The notes under the pieces were generated by a model that was not told where the DNA came from, did no database searches, and saw only the letters and a program-made list of their open reading frames with translations. From Blastocatellia bacterium (GTDB taxonomy: Bacteria > Acidobacteriota > Blastocatellia > UBA7656 > JADIYM01), in the NCBI GenBank assembly GCA_016705245.1, contig JADIYM010000015.1, positions 1 through 64,000 on the forward strand: DNA of 64,000 nucleotides. The letters run 5' to 3'. The stretch's first letter is position 1; each line of letters begins with the position of its first letter. Of this stretch, positions 32,140 to 40,211 are shown piece after piece. The translations under genes were made by a program, and so were the position numbers.

Positions 32140-32439
32140 ATGAACGAAGCAGGTGTCTCGCATGCCGTGCAACTGGCTGCACGCCTCAAGAAGCTGTCCG
32201 CCGTGGCGTGGGTGAACGAGGTGGACCGGCTCGCGCGGTTCGACTCGGTCTCGATCGACGAGGTGCTCACCCTGCTGGGCCGCCGATTCGCCGGTGACTA
32301 CCTGGCTCGGAGGCGGGGCATCGTGTGGAGCATGCTCGAGTATGTGTACGTGCGAATCGAGCCGGAGGCGTGGGCGGATCCGGTGCGCGAGGCGCCGCGC
32401 CGGCGGTCGGCACGCAAGGGCAAGGGCGCCGCGGCGTGA
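32140..32439 (+). CDS. Small hypothetical protein
   Basis: 99 residues, not recognised. A helical, soluble sequence (VSHAVQLAARLKKLSAVAWV, VDRLARFDSVSIDEVLTLLG) ends in a strongly basic tail (RRRSARKGKGAAA) that could bind nucleic acid. AAGGA precedes ATG 32140. It stands alone between a divergent operon and a convergent lipoprotein gene. Confidence 0.6.
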   Translation: MNEAGVSHAVQLAARLKKLSAVAWVNEVDRLARFDSVSIDEVLTLLGRRFAGDYLARRRGIVWSMLEYVYVRIEPEAWADPVREAPRRRSARKGKGAAA

Positions 32440-32460
32440 GGGTTCAGAGAGCGACTTCTT

Positions 32461-32547
32461 CTCAGTGGCTTCGTGCCTCCGCGTCTCTGTGTGCGAAGCC
32501 TCTCAGACGCTTCGCACACAGAGACGCGGAGGCACGAAGCCACTGAG
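32461..32547. repeat. Intergenic inverted repeat, family B
   Basis: CAGTGGCTTCGTGCCTCCGCG opposes CGCGGAGGCACGAAGCCACTG, a fully paired 21-base outer arm. The family core TCTGTGTGCGAAGC...GCTTCGCACACAGA lies inside it. It sits between two convergent stop codons. Confidence 0.9.
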
Positions 32548-32568
32548 GCCGACCGCTTCCGGCCGCGG

Positions 32569-33720
32569 CTACCGGATCAGCGGCCCGAGCGGTCCATCCG
32601 GATTCAGCGCGTCCTTGATGTCCGCAAACGGCAGATAGGCCTGCATCGTGTCGCCAGCGACGTGCGGGATCGAGAAGACGAAGGTCATCCCGCGTCGCGT
32701 GACGTACCACCTCGAGAAGTTCTCGGCCGTGGGCTCGAGATCGGTCTGGAACACCTCGTCCTTCGGCATGATCGCCCGGCTCTTCTGCGAGAGCAGGGCC
32801 AGCAGCGATCGGGTGTCGCCGGTGACGTCGGTCAGCGTCAGAAACCGGCCCCTCGCGAACTCGAACGTCCTGGCGTAGACATCGCTAGACGGATGCGCGC
32901 CACCAAAGCTCGAATACTCGGTGAAGACCACACTTACCAGTTCATCGGTCGCCGTCGCAATCTCGTAGTCGACCTCGAGCGCAAGCGTGTCGACCGTGAC
33001 GTGTTCACCAAGGTTCTCGACCGCGACCTCCGTGAACTCGCGAACCCGTTCGCGAACGAGCCCTTCAATGGCGTTTGTGAACGCGGCGGCCCTCAGTGGG
33101 TCACCGCCTTCCGCCTTCGGATAGGCGACCTTGACGACCGGGGCGAGGCGCTTGTCGGTCGACGGCATTCTCGACGAGACGAACTTCATTCCGCCTGGTG
33201 TGGACGTCAGCTCGCTGAGCACGACCGGCATCGTTGACGACCCGTCCGGCTTCGACCAAGACCCGACAAATCGCAGCCCGAGAGACGTGTTCGTCAGCTT
33301 TCCTTCGAAGGCGCCGGTTTTGGTGTCCTTGCCATCGGCATTGCTTGCCAACTCCACCAGATGAACGGAGCCGTCGGGGTCGATCGTTCCTTCGAGGGAC
33401 AACATTGCGACAACCGTTCGCATAGCGGCGCGCCCGGTTTCGTAGACGTATTCGCCCTGCAACTGGTTCTTGTCCTTCGAGAGCCGGACCCGGACGGGAA
33501 GGGCGTTGATCGTGCCGTCCAGCGTTCGCGTGACGACCTCCGGCATTTCGACTGTCGTTGCTGGCGGCATCGTCGCCGTCCCCATCGACTCGGTCACCGG
33601 CACGTTTGCATTCGAGGCGTTTGCCGAATTCGACGCCGTCATCGGCGCGGCGCTACAACCGCCGAGCGCGAGCGTCAACGCCACGAAACTTGCCGTACGG
33701 GGTACTACAGAGATGATCAT
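32569..33720 (-). CDS. Lipoprotein with DUF3298-like domain
   Basis: 383 residues. The lipobox LALGGC comes after a short signal peptide and is followed by an Asn/Ala/Thr linker. The C-terminal ~170 residues (YPKAEGGDPLRAAAFTNAIEG, EYSSFGGAHPSSDVYARTF, LTLTDVTGDTRSLLALLSQK, PFADIKDAL) match the DUF3298/DUF4163 pattern found in secreted proteins such as RsiV-like anti-sigma factors. The preceding ~130 residues form a beta-rich domain of unknown role. ATG 33720 is preferred; GTG 33750 is an in-frame alternative. Confidence 0.75.
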   Translation of the reverse strand: MIISVVPRTASFVALTLALGGCSAAPMTASNSANASNANVPVTESMGTATMPPATTVEMPEVVTRTLDGTINALPVRVRLSKDKNQLQGEYVYETGRAAMRTVVAMLSLEGTIDPDGSVHLVELASNADGKDTKTGAFEGKLTNTSLGLRFVGSWSKPDGSSTMPVVLSELTSTPGGMKFVSSRMPSTDKRLAPVVKVAYPKAEGGDPLRAAAFTNAIEGLVRERVREFTEVAVENLGEHVTVDTLALEVDYEIATATDELVSVVFTEYSSFGGAHPSSDVYARTFEFARGRFLTLTDVTGDTRSLLALLSQKSRAIMPKDEVFQTDLEPTAENFSRWYVTRRGMTFVFSIPHVAGDTMQAYLPFADIKDALNPDGPLGPLIR

Positions 33721-33762
33721 AAGTTTCTCATTGGCGAGTCTCGAAGACACGCGCTCAACGCA

Positions 33763-34452
33763 TCAGTACCGTGCGGTAGCGCACGGGTCAGACAGCCAGA
33801 TGGCCCGTTGTGGATCAGTGCTAGAACTCGGGATCGACCCGGGCGCTCGGACTGATGCGTGAGGTGTCCTCACTCCAAACGGGAGCGCGAATCCCATCGA
33901 CTCGAGCCGACGGATCTCGGCAAGTGCCAGCTTGAGTGGGTGATATGCGGCAATCGGATTCTCTCGCGTCTCGTCGATAGGGATATCGACGGACCGCTTC
34001 ACCGAGAAGATCCACTTGCGGAACGTCCCGTGGACCGTGGCCAAACCCGTTAGCTGGAGGGAGTCGCTCGGCATGATGGCTTCGTCGAACACGCCGGGCG
34101 CGACGCGTGAAAACCGGACGCGGAGTCGAAGCGGCTCGTCGAGCGTCTTGACGTCATCGTCGGGCACCGCGAAATCCGCCGTGTACGGATCGACCTCGAA
34201 AGGAATTCCGTTGATGCGCATGTCCGAGAATCCGATCCCGTGGATCTCGCCCGACACACCGACAGGTCGGATTCGGACGGGAACGGCCACGACGACCTCG
34301 GTCCACGACACCTCGGCGACGGACGGCGTGCCGAGCTCGACGGATTTTCGAACCAGTGCAGTCGTCGACTCGGCGTCGCTCGCCGGAGCCGCCGTCGCAA
34401 CGAGGAGCATCAGGACGCACAGCGCCGTGATTCGTGCCGTCGCCACACTCAT
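33763..34452 (-). CDS. Secreted hypothetical protein
   Basis: 229 residues with a cleavable signal peptide (ITALCVLMLLVATAAPASDA). The remainder is beta-rich (WTEVVVAVPVRIRPVGVSG, MRINGIPFEVDPYTADF, PLRLRVRFSRVAPGVFDE) and ends in a Pro/Ser-rich tail. It was not recognised. It lies 42 bases upstream of the DUF3298 lipoprotein in the same direction, so the two may be one operon. Confidence 0.65.
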   Translation of the reverse strand: MSVATARITALCVLMLLVATAAPASDAESTTALVRKSVELGTPSVAEVSWTEVVVAVPVRIRPVGVSGEIHGIGFSDMRINGIPFEVDPYTADFAVPDDDVKTLDEPLRLRVRFSRVAPGVFDEAIMPSDSLQLTGLATVHGTFRKWIFSVKRSVDIPIDETRENPIAAYHPLKLALAEIRRLESMGFALPFGVRTPHASVRAPGSIPSSSTDPQRAIWLSDPCATARY

Positions 34453-34577
34453 GGCGTCGATGCTACCACACGGATTCGACGGTCCGTCTGGCACGGGAAC
34501 CATTCAGTTCCATTAGTTCAGTGCCTGGTTTAGACTGCCGACTGTCGGGCAGGCGCGGGGCCGCCCATCGAGAATCG

Positions 34578-35087
34578 ATGCCGAAATCGAAATCACACGC
34601 AGTGGCGGCGGCAAGCGCCGAGGTCGAGGAGCGCGAGGAATTTCGCATCTTCTACGACCACATCAAGCGGACCGGGCTCAAGAAGACCGGGCAGCGCGAC
34701 ATGATCCTCGACGTCTTTCTCCGCACCGAAGGGCACGTCTCGAGCGAGGACCTCTACGAGCTCGTGAAGCGCGAAGACCCGAGCATCGGGTTCACGACGG
34801 TCTACCGCACGCTCAAGCTCCTCCAGGAGTGCGGGCTGGCCCGCAACGTACAGTCCTACGATGGACGGATGCTCTACGAGCACGACTTCAAGCACGAGCA
34901 TCACGACCACCTCATCTGCACGTCGTGCGGGACCCTCATCGAGTTCTTCAACGAAACGATCGAGAAGATCCAGGACCAGATTGCGGATGAGCACCGGTTC
35001 AAGCCTGTGACGCACAGCTTGCGCATCTTCGGACTCTGCTGGGAGTGCCAGGTCGCGGCCGAGGCGGACGCCCGGCGCCATCGCTGA
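34578..35087 (+). CDS. fur: Fur family transcriptional regulator
   Basis: 169 residues. The N-terminal winged helix (GLKKTGQRDMILDVFLRT, PSIGFTTVYRTLKLLQECGL) is followed by the metal-binding dimerisation domain HEHHDHLICTSCG and FGLCWEC, which supplies the structural zinc CxxC pairs. The HHDH motif favours a Fe- or Zn-responsive Fur/Zur type over PerR, but this is not decisive. No iron-uptake gene adjoins. ATG 34578 is chosen because the frame upstream is non-conserved. Confidence 0.9.
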   Translation: MPKSKSHAVAAASAEVEEREEFRIFYDHIKRTGLKKTGQRDMILDVFLRTEGHVSSEDLYELVKREDPSIGFTTVYRTLKLLQECGLARNVQSYDGRMLYEHDFKHEHHDHLICTSCGTLIEFFNETIEKIQDQIADEHRFKPVTHSLRIFGLCWECQVAAEADARRHR

Positions 35088-35111
35088 AGGCATTGGTGCA
35101 GGCTCACTGCT

Positions 35112-35202
35112 CTTTTGCGTCCTTGCGTCTTCCTTTGCGCCTTTGCGAGAAACTCTTCAAGCCGTCGAAGAAGTTCTCGCAAAGGCGCAAAATGCGAAAG
35201 GA
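35112..35202. repeat. Intergenic inverted repeat, family A
   Basis: TTCCTTTGCGCCTTTGCGAGA opposes TCTCGCAAAGGCGCAAAATGC, with the loop AACTCTTCAAGCCGTCGAAGA. The right arm has a variant GCAAAATGCGAAAGGAAG end. It lies between fur and tRNA-Glu. Confidence 0.85.
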
Positions 35203-35237
35203 AGTCAGACTGACCCACTACCCGTTCGGTCAGGTTC

Positions 35238-35267
35238 TTGACGATTTCCCGAGCCGTTTGCTACTCT
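35238..35267 (+). promoter_or_regulatory. Promoter of tRNA-Glu
   Basis: TTGACG (35238-35243) and TACTCT (35262-35267) with an 18-base spacer lie 14 bases before the first base of the tRNA. Confidence 0.6.
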
Positions 35268-35281
35268 CGCCCAGTTCGCGC

Positions 35282-35355
35282 GCCGCTATAGTGTAACTGG
35301 TTAACACGCTGCCCTCTCAAGGCAGAGAGTACGGGTTCGAGCCCCGTTAGCGGTA
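35282..35355 (+). tRNA. tRNA-Glu (anticodon CTC)
   Basis: The acceptor stem GCCGCTA pairs with TAGCGGT (one G-T end pair). The D-arm contains GTGTAACTGGTTAACAC. The anticodon arm is CTGCC-CTCTCAA-GGCAG with CTC at positions 34-36. The T-arm is ACGGG-TTCGAGC-CCCGT. CCA is not encoded. A terminator follows within 12 bases. Confidence 0.93.
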
Positions 35356-35366
35356 CTCAGCGATTT

Positions 35367-35394
35367 GGCCGTCTCGTTCGGGACGGCCTTTTCT
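35367..35394. terminator. Rho-independent terminator after tRNA-Glu
   Basis: GGCCGTC pairs with GACGGCC around an 8-base loop, followed by TTTTC. It ends at the stop codon of the convergent RNB gene. Confidence 0.8.
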
Positions 35395-36925
35395 ATGTCT
35401 CGAGCGCCTTGAAGTGGAGCCGCCCCGCGTCCAGATCGGCGCGATCGAGCCTCAGCGAGACCGACTGACCGAGACTGATGACACGTTCGCCGATCCGAAG
35501 GCTCGTCCGCTCCTCCACGATCTCACCGACGCGTCCGCCGTCGAAGGTCTCGGGAACGCTTACGTCCGTCCGTACAGGCGGCGACGCGATCTGCACCGAG
35601 ACACGGTCGGGTCGCACGCGCACGACCGTCGCCTGAAACACCTCGCCGAGTCTCGACGACATCGCCGCGGCCTCGGTCAGGTCGACTATTCGGCTCTCGT
35701 AACGCCGGTCCAGCCGATCGGCCGCCGCCATCACGTCCACGAGCGCCTCGAAAGTCGGAATGGTCTGACCGTGCGGAGTCTGTTCCGCAGCAAGCTGAAC
35801 GAGCAGGTCGAGCACGTACCGGTCCGCGAGTCGGCGAAGCGGCGCCGTGACGTGAGCGTAGTAGGACGCAATGGCCGCGTGGCTGCACCCGGGAGGGACC
35901 GATCCGTCGAACGCCGCGTACCGCGCTCCGCCCATCACGCTCCCGGCCTGCACCAGCAATGCCGCGTGGACGGGCTCCGATGGATCGAGCGTGCGCACGA
36001 AGTCCTCGTAGGGCATTCCGTCGTGCCACGCCACGCCGACTGCGTTCGCCGCAAGTCGGTACGCCTCCACGCGATCTCGATGCGGCTTGTCGAGCACTCG
36101 CAGCAGGCCGACGCCCCTGGCCGCCATCAGGCGGGCAGACGCCATGCCGGTCATAAGCGAGATCTGCGCGTTCCAGCCTTCGACGTCGTTGGGGTGCTTG
36201 AGCCGAAGGGCGTAACCCGACAGGGCCGGCGCCCATCGTTCGACGTGTTGTGCCGCTATCGGCAAACTCACGCCGCCGCGCGCGACTTCGCGTTGCTGGC
36301 GGATCTGGCCGATCTCTCGAAGCGCGGTCAGCGTTTCGGCGCCGTCGCAGCCATTGAACTGACCTGAGCCGGGCTCGCGATCCTCTGCCGCCAGGTGGTG
36401 CGACACGGCTTCGTACGAGAGCGCTGCACGGCTTCGAACGATGGATGGCTGGACCGACAGCAGCCGGTCCTCGCCGTCGGACACGACATCGAACGCAAAG
36501 AGGATGCACGGCCGGTCGACACCAGGAAGCAGGCTTGCGGCGTCAGCGCCAAGTGCGGGAGGGTAGAGTGGTGTTCGGACGTCGGGACCGTAGAGCGTGA
36601 CCCCGCGCCGCCAGGCCTCGGCCTCGATCGGACTTCCGCGGTCGACGAAGTGGCCGACGTCCGCGATTGCGTAGAGCACGAACCATCCCGCATCGTGCCG
36701 CTGGGCATAGAGCGCCTGATCGAGATCGCGGCTTCCCTCGGGATCGATGGTGACGAATGGGACGAGGGTGTAATCCGTTCTGTAATGACGATCCCCGTCG
36801 CTCAGGTGCGCGCGCGCCGATGCGCGCTCGGCCGCGTTGAGAACGTCGTCCGGGAATGCGTCCGGAATCTCGAGCTCCTCGCGCACGCGCGCGAAGCGTT
36901 CTTCGAGTGTGGGCGAGTTCGTCAT
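35393..36925 (-). CDS. RNB domain exoribonuclease (RNase II family, short form)
   Basis: 510 residues. The catalytic RNB motif is visible as TIDPEGSRDLDQALYAQR, then IADVGHFVDRGSPIEAEAW and TPLYPPALG. The C-terminal part of the RNB fold has YAHVTAPLRRLADRYV, the usual AxSPLRRYxD box in variant form, and a short degenerate S1-like tail. The N-terminal cold-shock domains of RNase II/R are missing, as in the short actinobacterial-type subfamily, and the last Asp of DxDD is Gln. It is likely a 3'-5' exonuclease, although altered catalysis is possible. Start ATG 36925. Confidence 0.85.
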   Translation of the reverse strand: MTNSPTLEERFARVREELEIPDAFPDDVLNAAERASARAHLSDGDRHYRTDYTLVPFVTIDPEGSRDLDQALYAQRHDAGWFVLYAIADVGHFVDRGSPIEAEAWRRGVTLYGPDVRTPLYPPALGADAASLLPGVDRPCILFAFDVVSDGEDRLLSVQPSIVRSRAALSYEAVSHHLAAEDREPGSGQFNGCDGAETLTALREIGQIRQQREVARGGVSLPIAAQHVERWAPALSGYALRLKHPNDVEGWNAQISLMTGMASARLMAARGVGLLRVLDKPHRDRVEAYRLAANAVGVAWHDGMPYEDFVRTLDPSEPVHAALLVQAGSVMGGARYAAFDGSVPPGCSHAAIASYYAHVTAPLRRLADRYVLDLLVQLAAEQTPHGQTIPTFEALVDVMAAADRLDRRYESRIVDLTEAAAMSSRLGEVFQATVVRVRPDRVSVQIASPPVRTDVSVPETFDGGRVGEIVEERTSLRIGERVISLGQSVSLRLDRADLDAGRLHFKALET

Positions 36926-36974
36926 GGCGGGGCGTCCGGGTCCGATGCTACCGCAAGGTGTGTGGACGGGCGAG

Positions 36975-37110
36975 GAGAAGGCGTGGCCGTACAGGGGAAT
37001 GGCGTGGCCGTACAGAGAGCACAGAGGCACGGAGTACACAGATCGATGATTTTCCCGGCTCCGTGCTCTCCGTTTCTCTGTGCACTCTGTATGGCAACGC
37101 CTTCCCGCCG
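36975..37110. repeat. Intergenic inverted repeat, family G
   Basis: AAGGCGTGGCCGTACAG and GCACAGAGGCACGGAG on the left oppose CTCCGTGCTCTCCG and CTGTGCACTCTGTATGGC on the right, with imperfect pairing. The left side also contains a direct duplication (GGCGTGGCCGTACAG at ~36981 and ~37001). It resembles family B in its CACAGAGGCACGGAG unit but has different ends. It lies in the divergent gap before the SDR gene. Confidence 0.7.
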
Positions 37111-37169
37111 GGCCCGCCTTTGACAAGCCCTCGAGGCCGGAGATACAACACACGCCGATTGGAAACACC

Positions 37170-37760
37170 ATGAACGGACAACAAGGCAGGCTGAACGGCC
37201 GAACGGCGCTGGTGACGGGTGCCGGCCGCGGCATCGGGAAGGAAGTGGCGTTCGCGCTCGCGCGCGAAGGCGCCCGCTGGAAGACCGACGACGAGATCTG
37301 GCGGACGACGATCGAGACGAACCTGTCAGGGACGTTTTATTGCATGCGCGAGGCGCTCGGTCCGATGGTCGAGCATCGATGGGGACGCGTGATCAACGTG
37401 GCCTCGGTCGCCGGCAAGGTTGGCGGCCCGTACATCTCCGCCTACACCGCCTCGAAACATGGTGTCCTTGGGTTGACGAAGTCGGCGGCGCTCGAGGTCG
37501 CGCGACATGGCGTCACTGTCAATGCGCTGTGCCCCGGCTACGTCGACACTCCGATGACCGACGCCACGGTCCAGACAATCATGGAGAAGACCGGGAAGTC
37601 TGAACCGGAGGCCCGTCAGCACCTCGAATCGCTCAGCCCGCAGCAGCGGCTCGTGACGTGTGAGGAAGTCGCGTTCATGGCCGTTTCGCTCACGTTCGAA
37701 GAGGCACGCGGCATCAACGGACAGGCCATCTCGATCGACGGAGGTGGAGTGACGTCGTGA
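37170..37760 (+). CDS. Short-chain dehydrogenase/reductase with internal deletion
   Basis: 196 residues, about 60 fewer than the ~250 of the family. It has TALVTGAGRGIGKEVAFALA (TGxxxGIG NADP loop), then jumps from AREGAR directly to WKTDDEIWRTTIETNLSGTF. It continues normally with INVASVAG, the catalytic YxxxK in YTASKHG, and PGYVDTPM. The missing piece is the section with the cofactor-selecting acidic residue and the NNAG motif, removed without breaking the frame. It is either a non-functional deletion or a sequence collapse near 37277. It is first in the seven-gene tryptophan/aromatic-CoA operon, and its stop overlaps the next start (GTGA). Confidence 0.75.
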   Translation: MNGQQGRLNGRTALVTGAGRGIGKEVAFALAREGARWKTDDEIWRTTIETNLSGTFYCMREALGPMVEHRWGRVINVASVAGKVGGPYISAYTASKHGVLGLTKSAALEVARHGVTVNALCPGYVDTPMTDATVQTIMEKTGKSEPEARQHLESLSPQQRLVTCEEVAFMAVSLTFEEARGINGQAISIDGGGVTS

Positions 37761-38155
37761 GCAGCCGGAACATCAACCCTGTGGAGCTCGGCGCCCCGCG
37801 CGGATATTCGAACGGACTGCTGTATTCGCACGGATCGATCCTGTTCGTCGCCGGCCAGGTCGCGTGGAATGCCCACCAGCAGATCGTCTCTGACGACTTC
37901 ATCAACCAGTTCACGTGCGCTCTCGGCAACGTGATGATGGTCGTGCGCGAGGCCGGCGGCGCGGCCGAGAGCATCGGGCGCCTGACGATCTACGTGACCG
38001 ACAAGGACGAATACTCGGCGGACCTGAAGGCTGTCGGGGCAGCCTATCGGTCTGTCATGGGCCGTCACTATCCGGCGATGACGCTCGTCGAAGTCGCCGG
38101 ACTGCTCGAGCCCGGCGCGAAGGTCGAGATCGAAGCGACCGCGGTCATCGCCTGA
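37757..38155 (+). CDS. RidA/YjgF-family deaminase
   Basis: 132 residues of the RidA fold: YSNGLLYSHGSILFVAGQVAW, ALGNVMMVVREAGG, IYVTDKDEYSADLK and PAMTLVEVAGLLEPGAKVEIEATA. It includes the Arg/Glu region at the trimer interface. RidA proteins hydrolyse reactive enamines/imines, and members in aromatic operons act as 2-aminomuconate-type deaminases. Between an SDR and a crotonase in an operon containing kynureninase, it may deaminate an amino-substituted ring-reduction product. GTG start 37757 overlaps the SDR stop by four bases. Confidence 0.85.
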   Translation: MSSRNINPVELGAPRGYSNGLLYSHGSILFVAGQVAWNAHQQIVSDDFINQFTCALGNVMMVVREAGGAAESIGRLTIYVTDKDEYSADLKAVGAAYRSVMGRHYPAMTLVEVAGLLEPGAKVEIEATAVIA

Positions 38156-38185
38156 CGGACGGCGAGCAAGGAAGACACCGAAGAC

Positions 38186-38998
38186 ATGAGTGCACTCCCG
38201 AAGCCAACCAGTTTCCGATTCGAGTCCGACGGCTCGGGCGTCGTGACGCTGACGCTCGACCGCCCCGACCGCCTCAACGCGCTCACGTTCGACGTCTACC
38301 GTGAATTGACCGATACCTTCCGTCAGTTGAAAGGTCGCGACGATGTTCGTTGCGTGGTGATCACGGGCGCTGGACGCGGATTCTGCTCGGGCGGCGACGT
38401 GAACGACATTATTGGCGCGTTGTTCGAGCGCGACGCGGCCGGACTGCTCGAGTTCACGCGGATGACGTGCGATCTCGTCGCTGCGATGCGAGAGCTCGAT
38501 GCGCCGATCGTGGCGGCGCTCAATGGTACGGTTGCCGGCGCAGGCGCGGTCATCGCGATGGCGTCGGACTTTCGCATCGCGTCGACGGCGGCAAAAATCG
38601 CGTTCCTCTTCGTCAAGGTGGGCCTGTCGGGCGCGGACATGGGCTCGTGCCACCTGCTTCCGAGACTCGTCGGTCTTGGTCGCGCAACCGAGATGCTGAT
38701 GCTCGGAGATTTCGTGACTGCCGATGAAGCATTGCGCGCCGGCCTGTACAACCGCGTCGTCGCACCGGGTGAACTTGCCGAGACGGCCCGCGAGCTCGCC
38801 GCGCGGCTCGCCTCGGGTCCGGGATTCTCGATCGCAATGACGAAGCAGATGCTCAATCGCGAGATGTCTGTCGGTCTGACCGAGGCGCTCGAAATGGAAG
38901 CGCAGGCCCAGGCGATCTGCATGGGCCATCCGGACTATCGCGAAGCGTACGAAGCCTTCGTCGCGAAGCGTCCGCCGCAGTTCAATCGTCCGACGTAG
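38186..38998 (+). CDS. Enoyl-CoA hydratase/isomerase (crotonase family) of the tryptophan operon
   Basis: 270 residues: VVTLTLDRPDRLNAL, GAGRGFCSGGDVNDIIG, NGTVAGAGAVIAMASDFRIAS, then FLFVKVGLSGADMGSCHLLPRLVG. The Glu pair of true hydratases is replaced in the KVGLSGADMGS segment, so isomerisation, hydrolysis or ring chemistry is likelier than simple hydration. It has gaps of 30 and 20 bases to its neighbours in the operon. Confidence 0.85.
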   Translation: MSALPKPTSFRFESDGSGVVTLTLDRPDRLNALTFDVYRELTDTFRQLKGRDDVRCVVITGAGRGFCSGGDVNDIIGALFERDAAGLLEFTRMTCDLVAAMRELDAPIVAALNGTVAGAGAVIAMASDFRIASTAAKIAFLFVKVGLSGADMGSCHLLPRLVGLGRATEMLMLGDFVTADEALRAGLYNRVVAPGELAETARELAARLASGPGFSIAMTKQMLNREMSVGLTEALEMEAQAQAICMGHPDYREAYEAFVAKRPPQFNRPT

Positions 38999-39018
38999 CC
39001 CCCCGAGGAGCCGCCGCC

Positions 39019-40179
39019 ATGCGACAACGACCATCCGTCGGAATCGAGCTCGATCCCGAGCACATCGAGTTGGAGTGCGCCGTTGCCGAAATGTGCTCGA
39101 CGGTGCTCTCGTCAATCGCCGAGCGAGAAGAGACCGATCCGGATGCGTTCGACGCCATGCGAAAGGCACTCGCGGCGTCCGGTGTGCTCGCCGAAATGGT
39201 CCCGGCGCCGTACGGCGGCCGGCGCGACCGACTCGACAGCCGCGCCATCGCGATCATTCGCGAGGCTTTGGCCGGCACGTCAGGGCTCGCCGACCTGATC
39301 TTCGTCATGCAGGGGCTCGGAAGCTACGCACTTCAGATAGGAGGCTCGGAGCAGCTGCGGGCGTTGTGGCTGCCTCGCGTCGCTACCGGTGAGGCGATTG
39401 CCGCAATGGCGCTCACCGAGGAGTTCGCGGGATCGGACGTCTCGGCCATCGCCACGACGGCGCGTGAGGACGGCGACGACTACGTGCTCGACGGCGAAAA
39501 GTGGTTCATCTCGAATGCCGGACGCGCCGATTTCTACTGCGTCTTCGCGACCGTCGATCCGGGCGCCGGGCGAAAGGGCATCACTGCCTTTCTCGTCGAG
39601 GCGGCAAGCGAGGGATGCTCGGTCCCGCGGCTGATGGAGACGCTGGCGCCGCACCCGCTCGGCGTCGTCCGGCTCGACAACTGCCGCGTGCCGGCCGGCA
39701 ACGTTCTCGGCGAGATCGGCGGCGGGTTCGCGATTGCCATGCAGACGCTCGACACGTTCCGGACGTCGGTGGGCGCCGCCGCCGTCGGCATGGCTCGCCG
39801 GGCCCTCGACGAAGCCATCTCGTTTGTGAAGCACCGGACGCAGTTCGGACAGCCGCTCTCGGAGTTCCAGCTCACGCAAGCGGCAATCGCCGAGATGGCG
39901 GTCGAGATCGAAGCCGCCAGGCTGCTGGTGTATCGAGCCGCCACCGTGAAGGATCGCGGGGCCGAGCGGGTGACGCTCGAGGCCTCGATGGCCAAGCTAT
40001 ATGCGACCGAAGCCGCGCAGCGAATCATCGACCGGGCTTTGCAACTCCACGGTGGCCGCGGACTGCTCCGTGGATCGGTCACCGAGCGCCTTTACCGGGA
40101 CGTTCGCGCACTGCGGATCTACGAGGGAACGAGCGAGATCCAGAAGCTCGTCATCGCCTCGCAACTGCTGAAGAACTGA
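39019..40179 (+). CDS. Acyl-CoA dehydrogenase
   Basis: 386 residues with the three-domain ACAD layout: the N-terminal helical domain, AMALTEEFAGSDVSAIATTA and EKWFISNAGRADFYCVFA in the beta domain (FAD and substrate binding), RTQFGQPLSEFQLTQAAIAEM and QLHGGRGLLRGSVTERLYRD in the C-terminal helical domain, then YEGTSEIQKLVIASQLL. The catalytic Glu appears as YEGTSEIQ, the position used by short-chain ACADs. Within this operon it may oxidise a cyclic or branched CoA ester. GAGGAG lies 12 bases upstream of ATG. Confidence 0.9.
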   Translation: MRQRPSVGIELDPEHIELECAVAEMCSTVLSSIAEREETDPDAFDAMRKALAASGVLAEMVPAPYGGRRDRLDSRAIAIIREALAGTSGLADLIFVMQGLGSYALQIGGSEQLRALWLPRVATGEAIAAMALTEEFAGSDVSAIATTAREDGDDYVLDGEKWFISNAGRADFYCVFATVDPGAGRKGITAFLVEAASEGCSVPRLMETLAPHPLGVVRLDNCRVPAGNVLGEIGGGFAIAMQTLDTFRTSVGAAAVGMARRALDEAISFVKHRTQFGQPLSEFQLTQAAIAEMAVEIEAARLLVYRAATVKDRGAERVTLEASMAKLYATEAAQRIIDRALQLHGGRGLLRGSVTERLYRDVRALRIYEGTSEIQKLVIASQLLKN

Positions 40180-40211
40180 CACGCCGCGCCTCTTGCCGGC
40201 TGGAAACGCCA

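Noticed and set aside
32462..32710. Short open frames through repeats giving tails such as SLCAKRL and HRDAEARSH
   Set aside because: The same translations recur at every family B copy on both strands; they are repeat artefacts, not genes.
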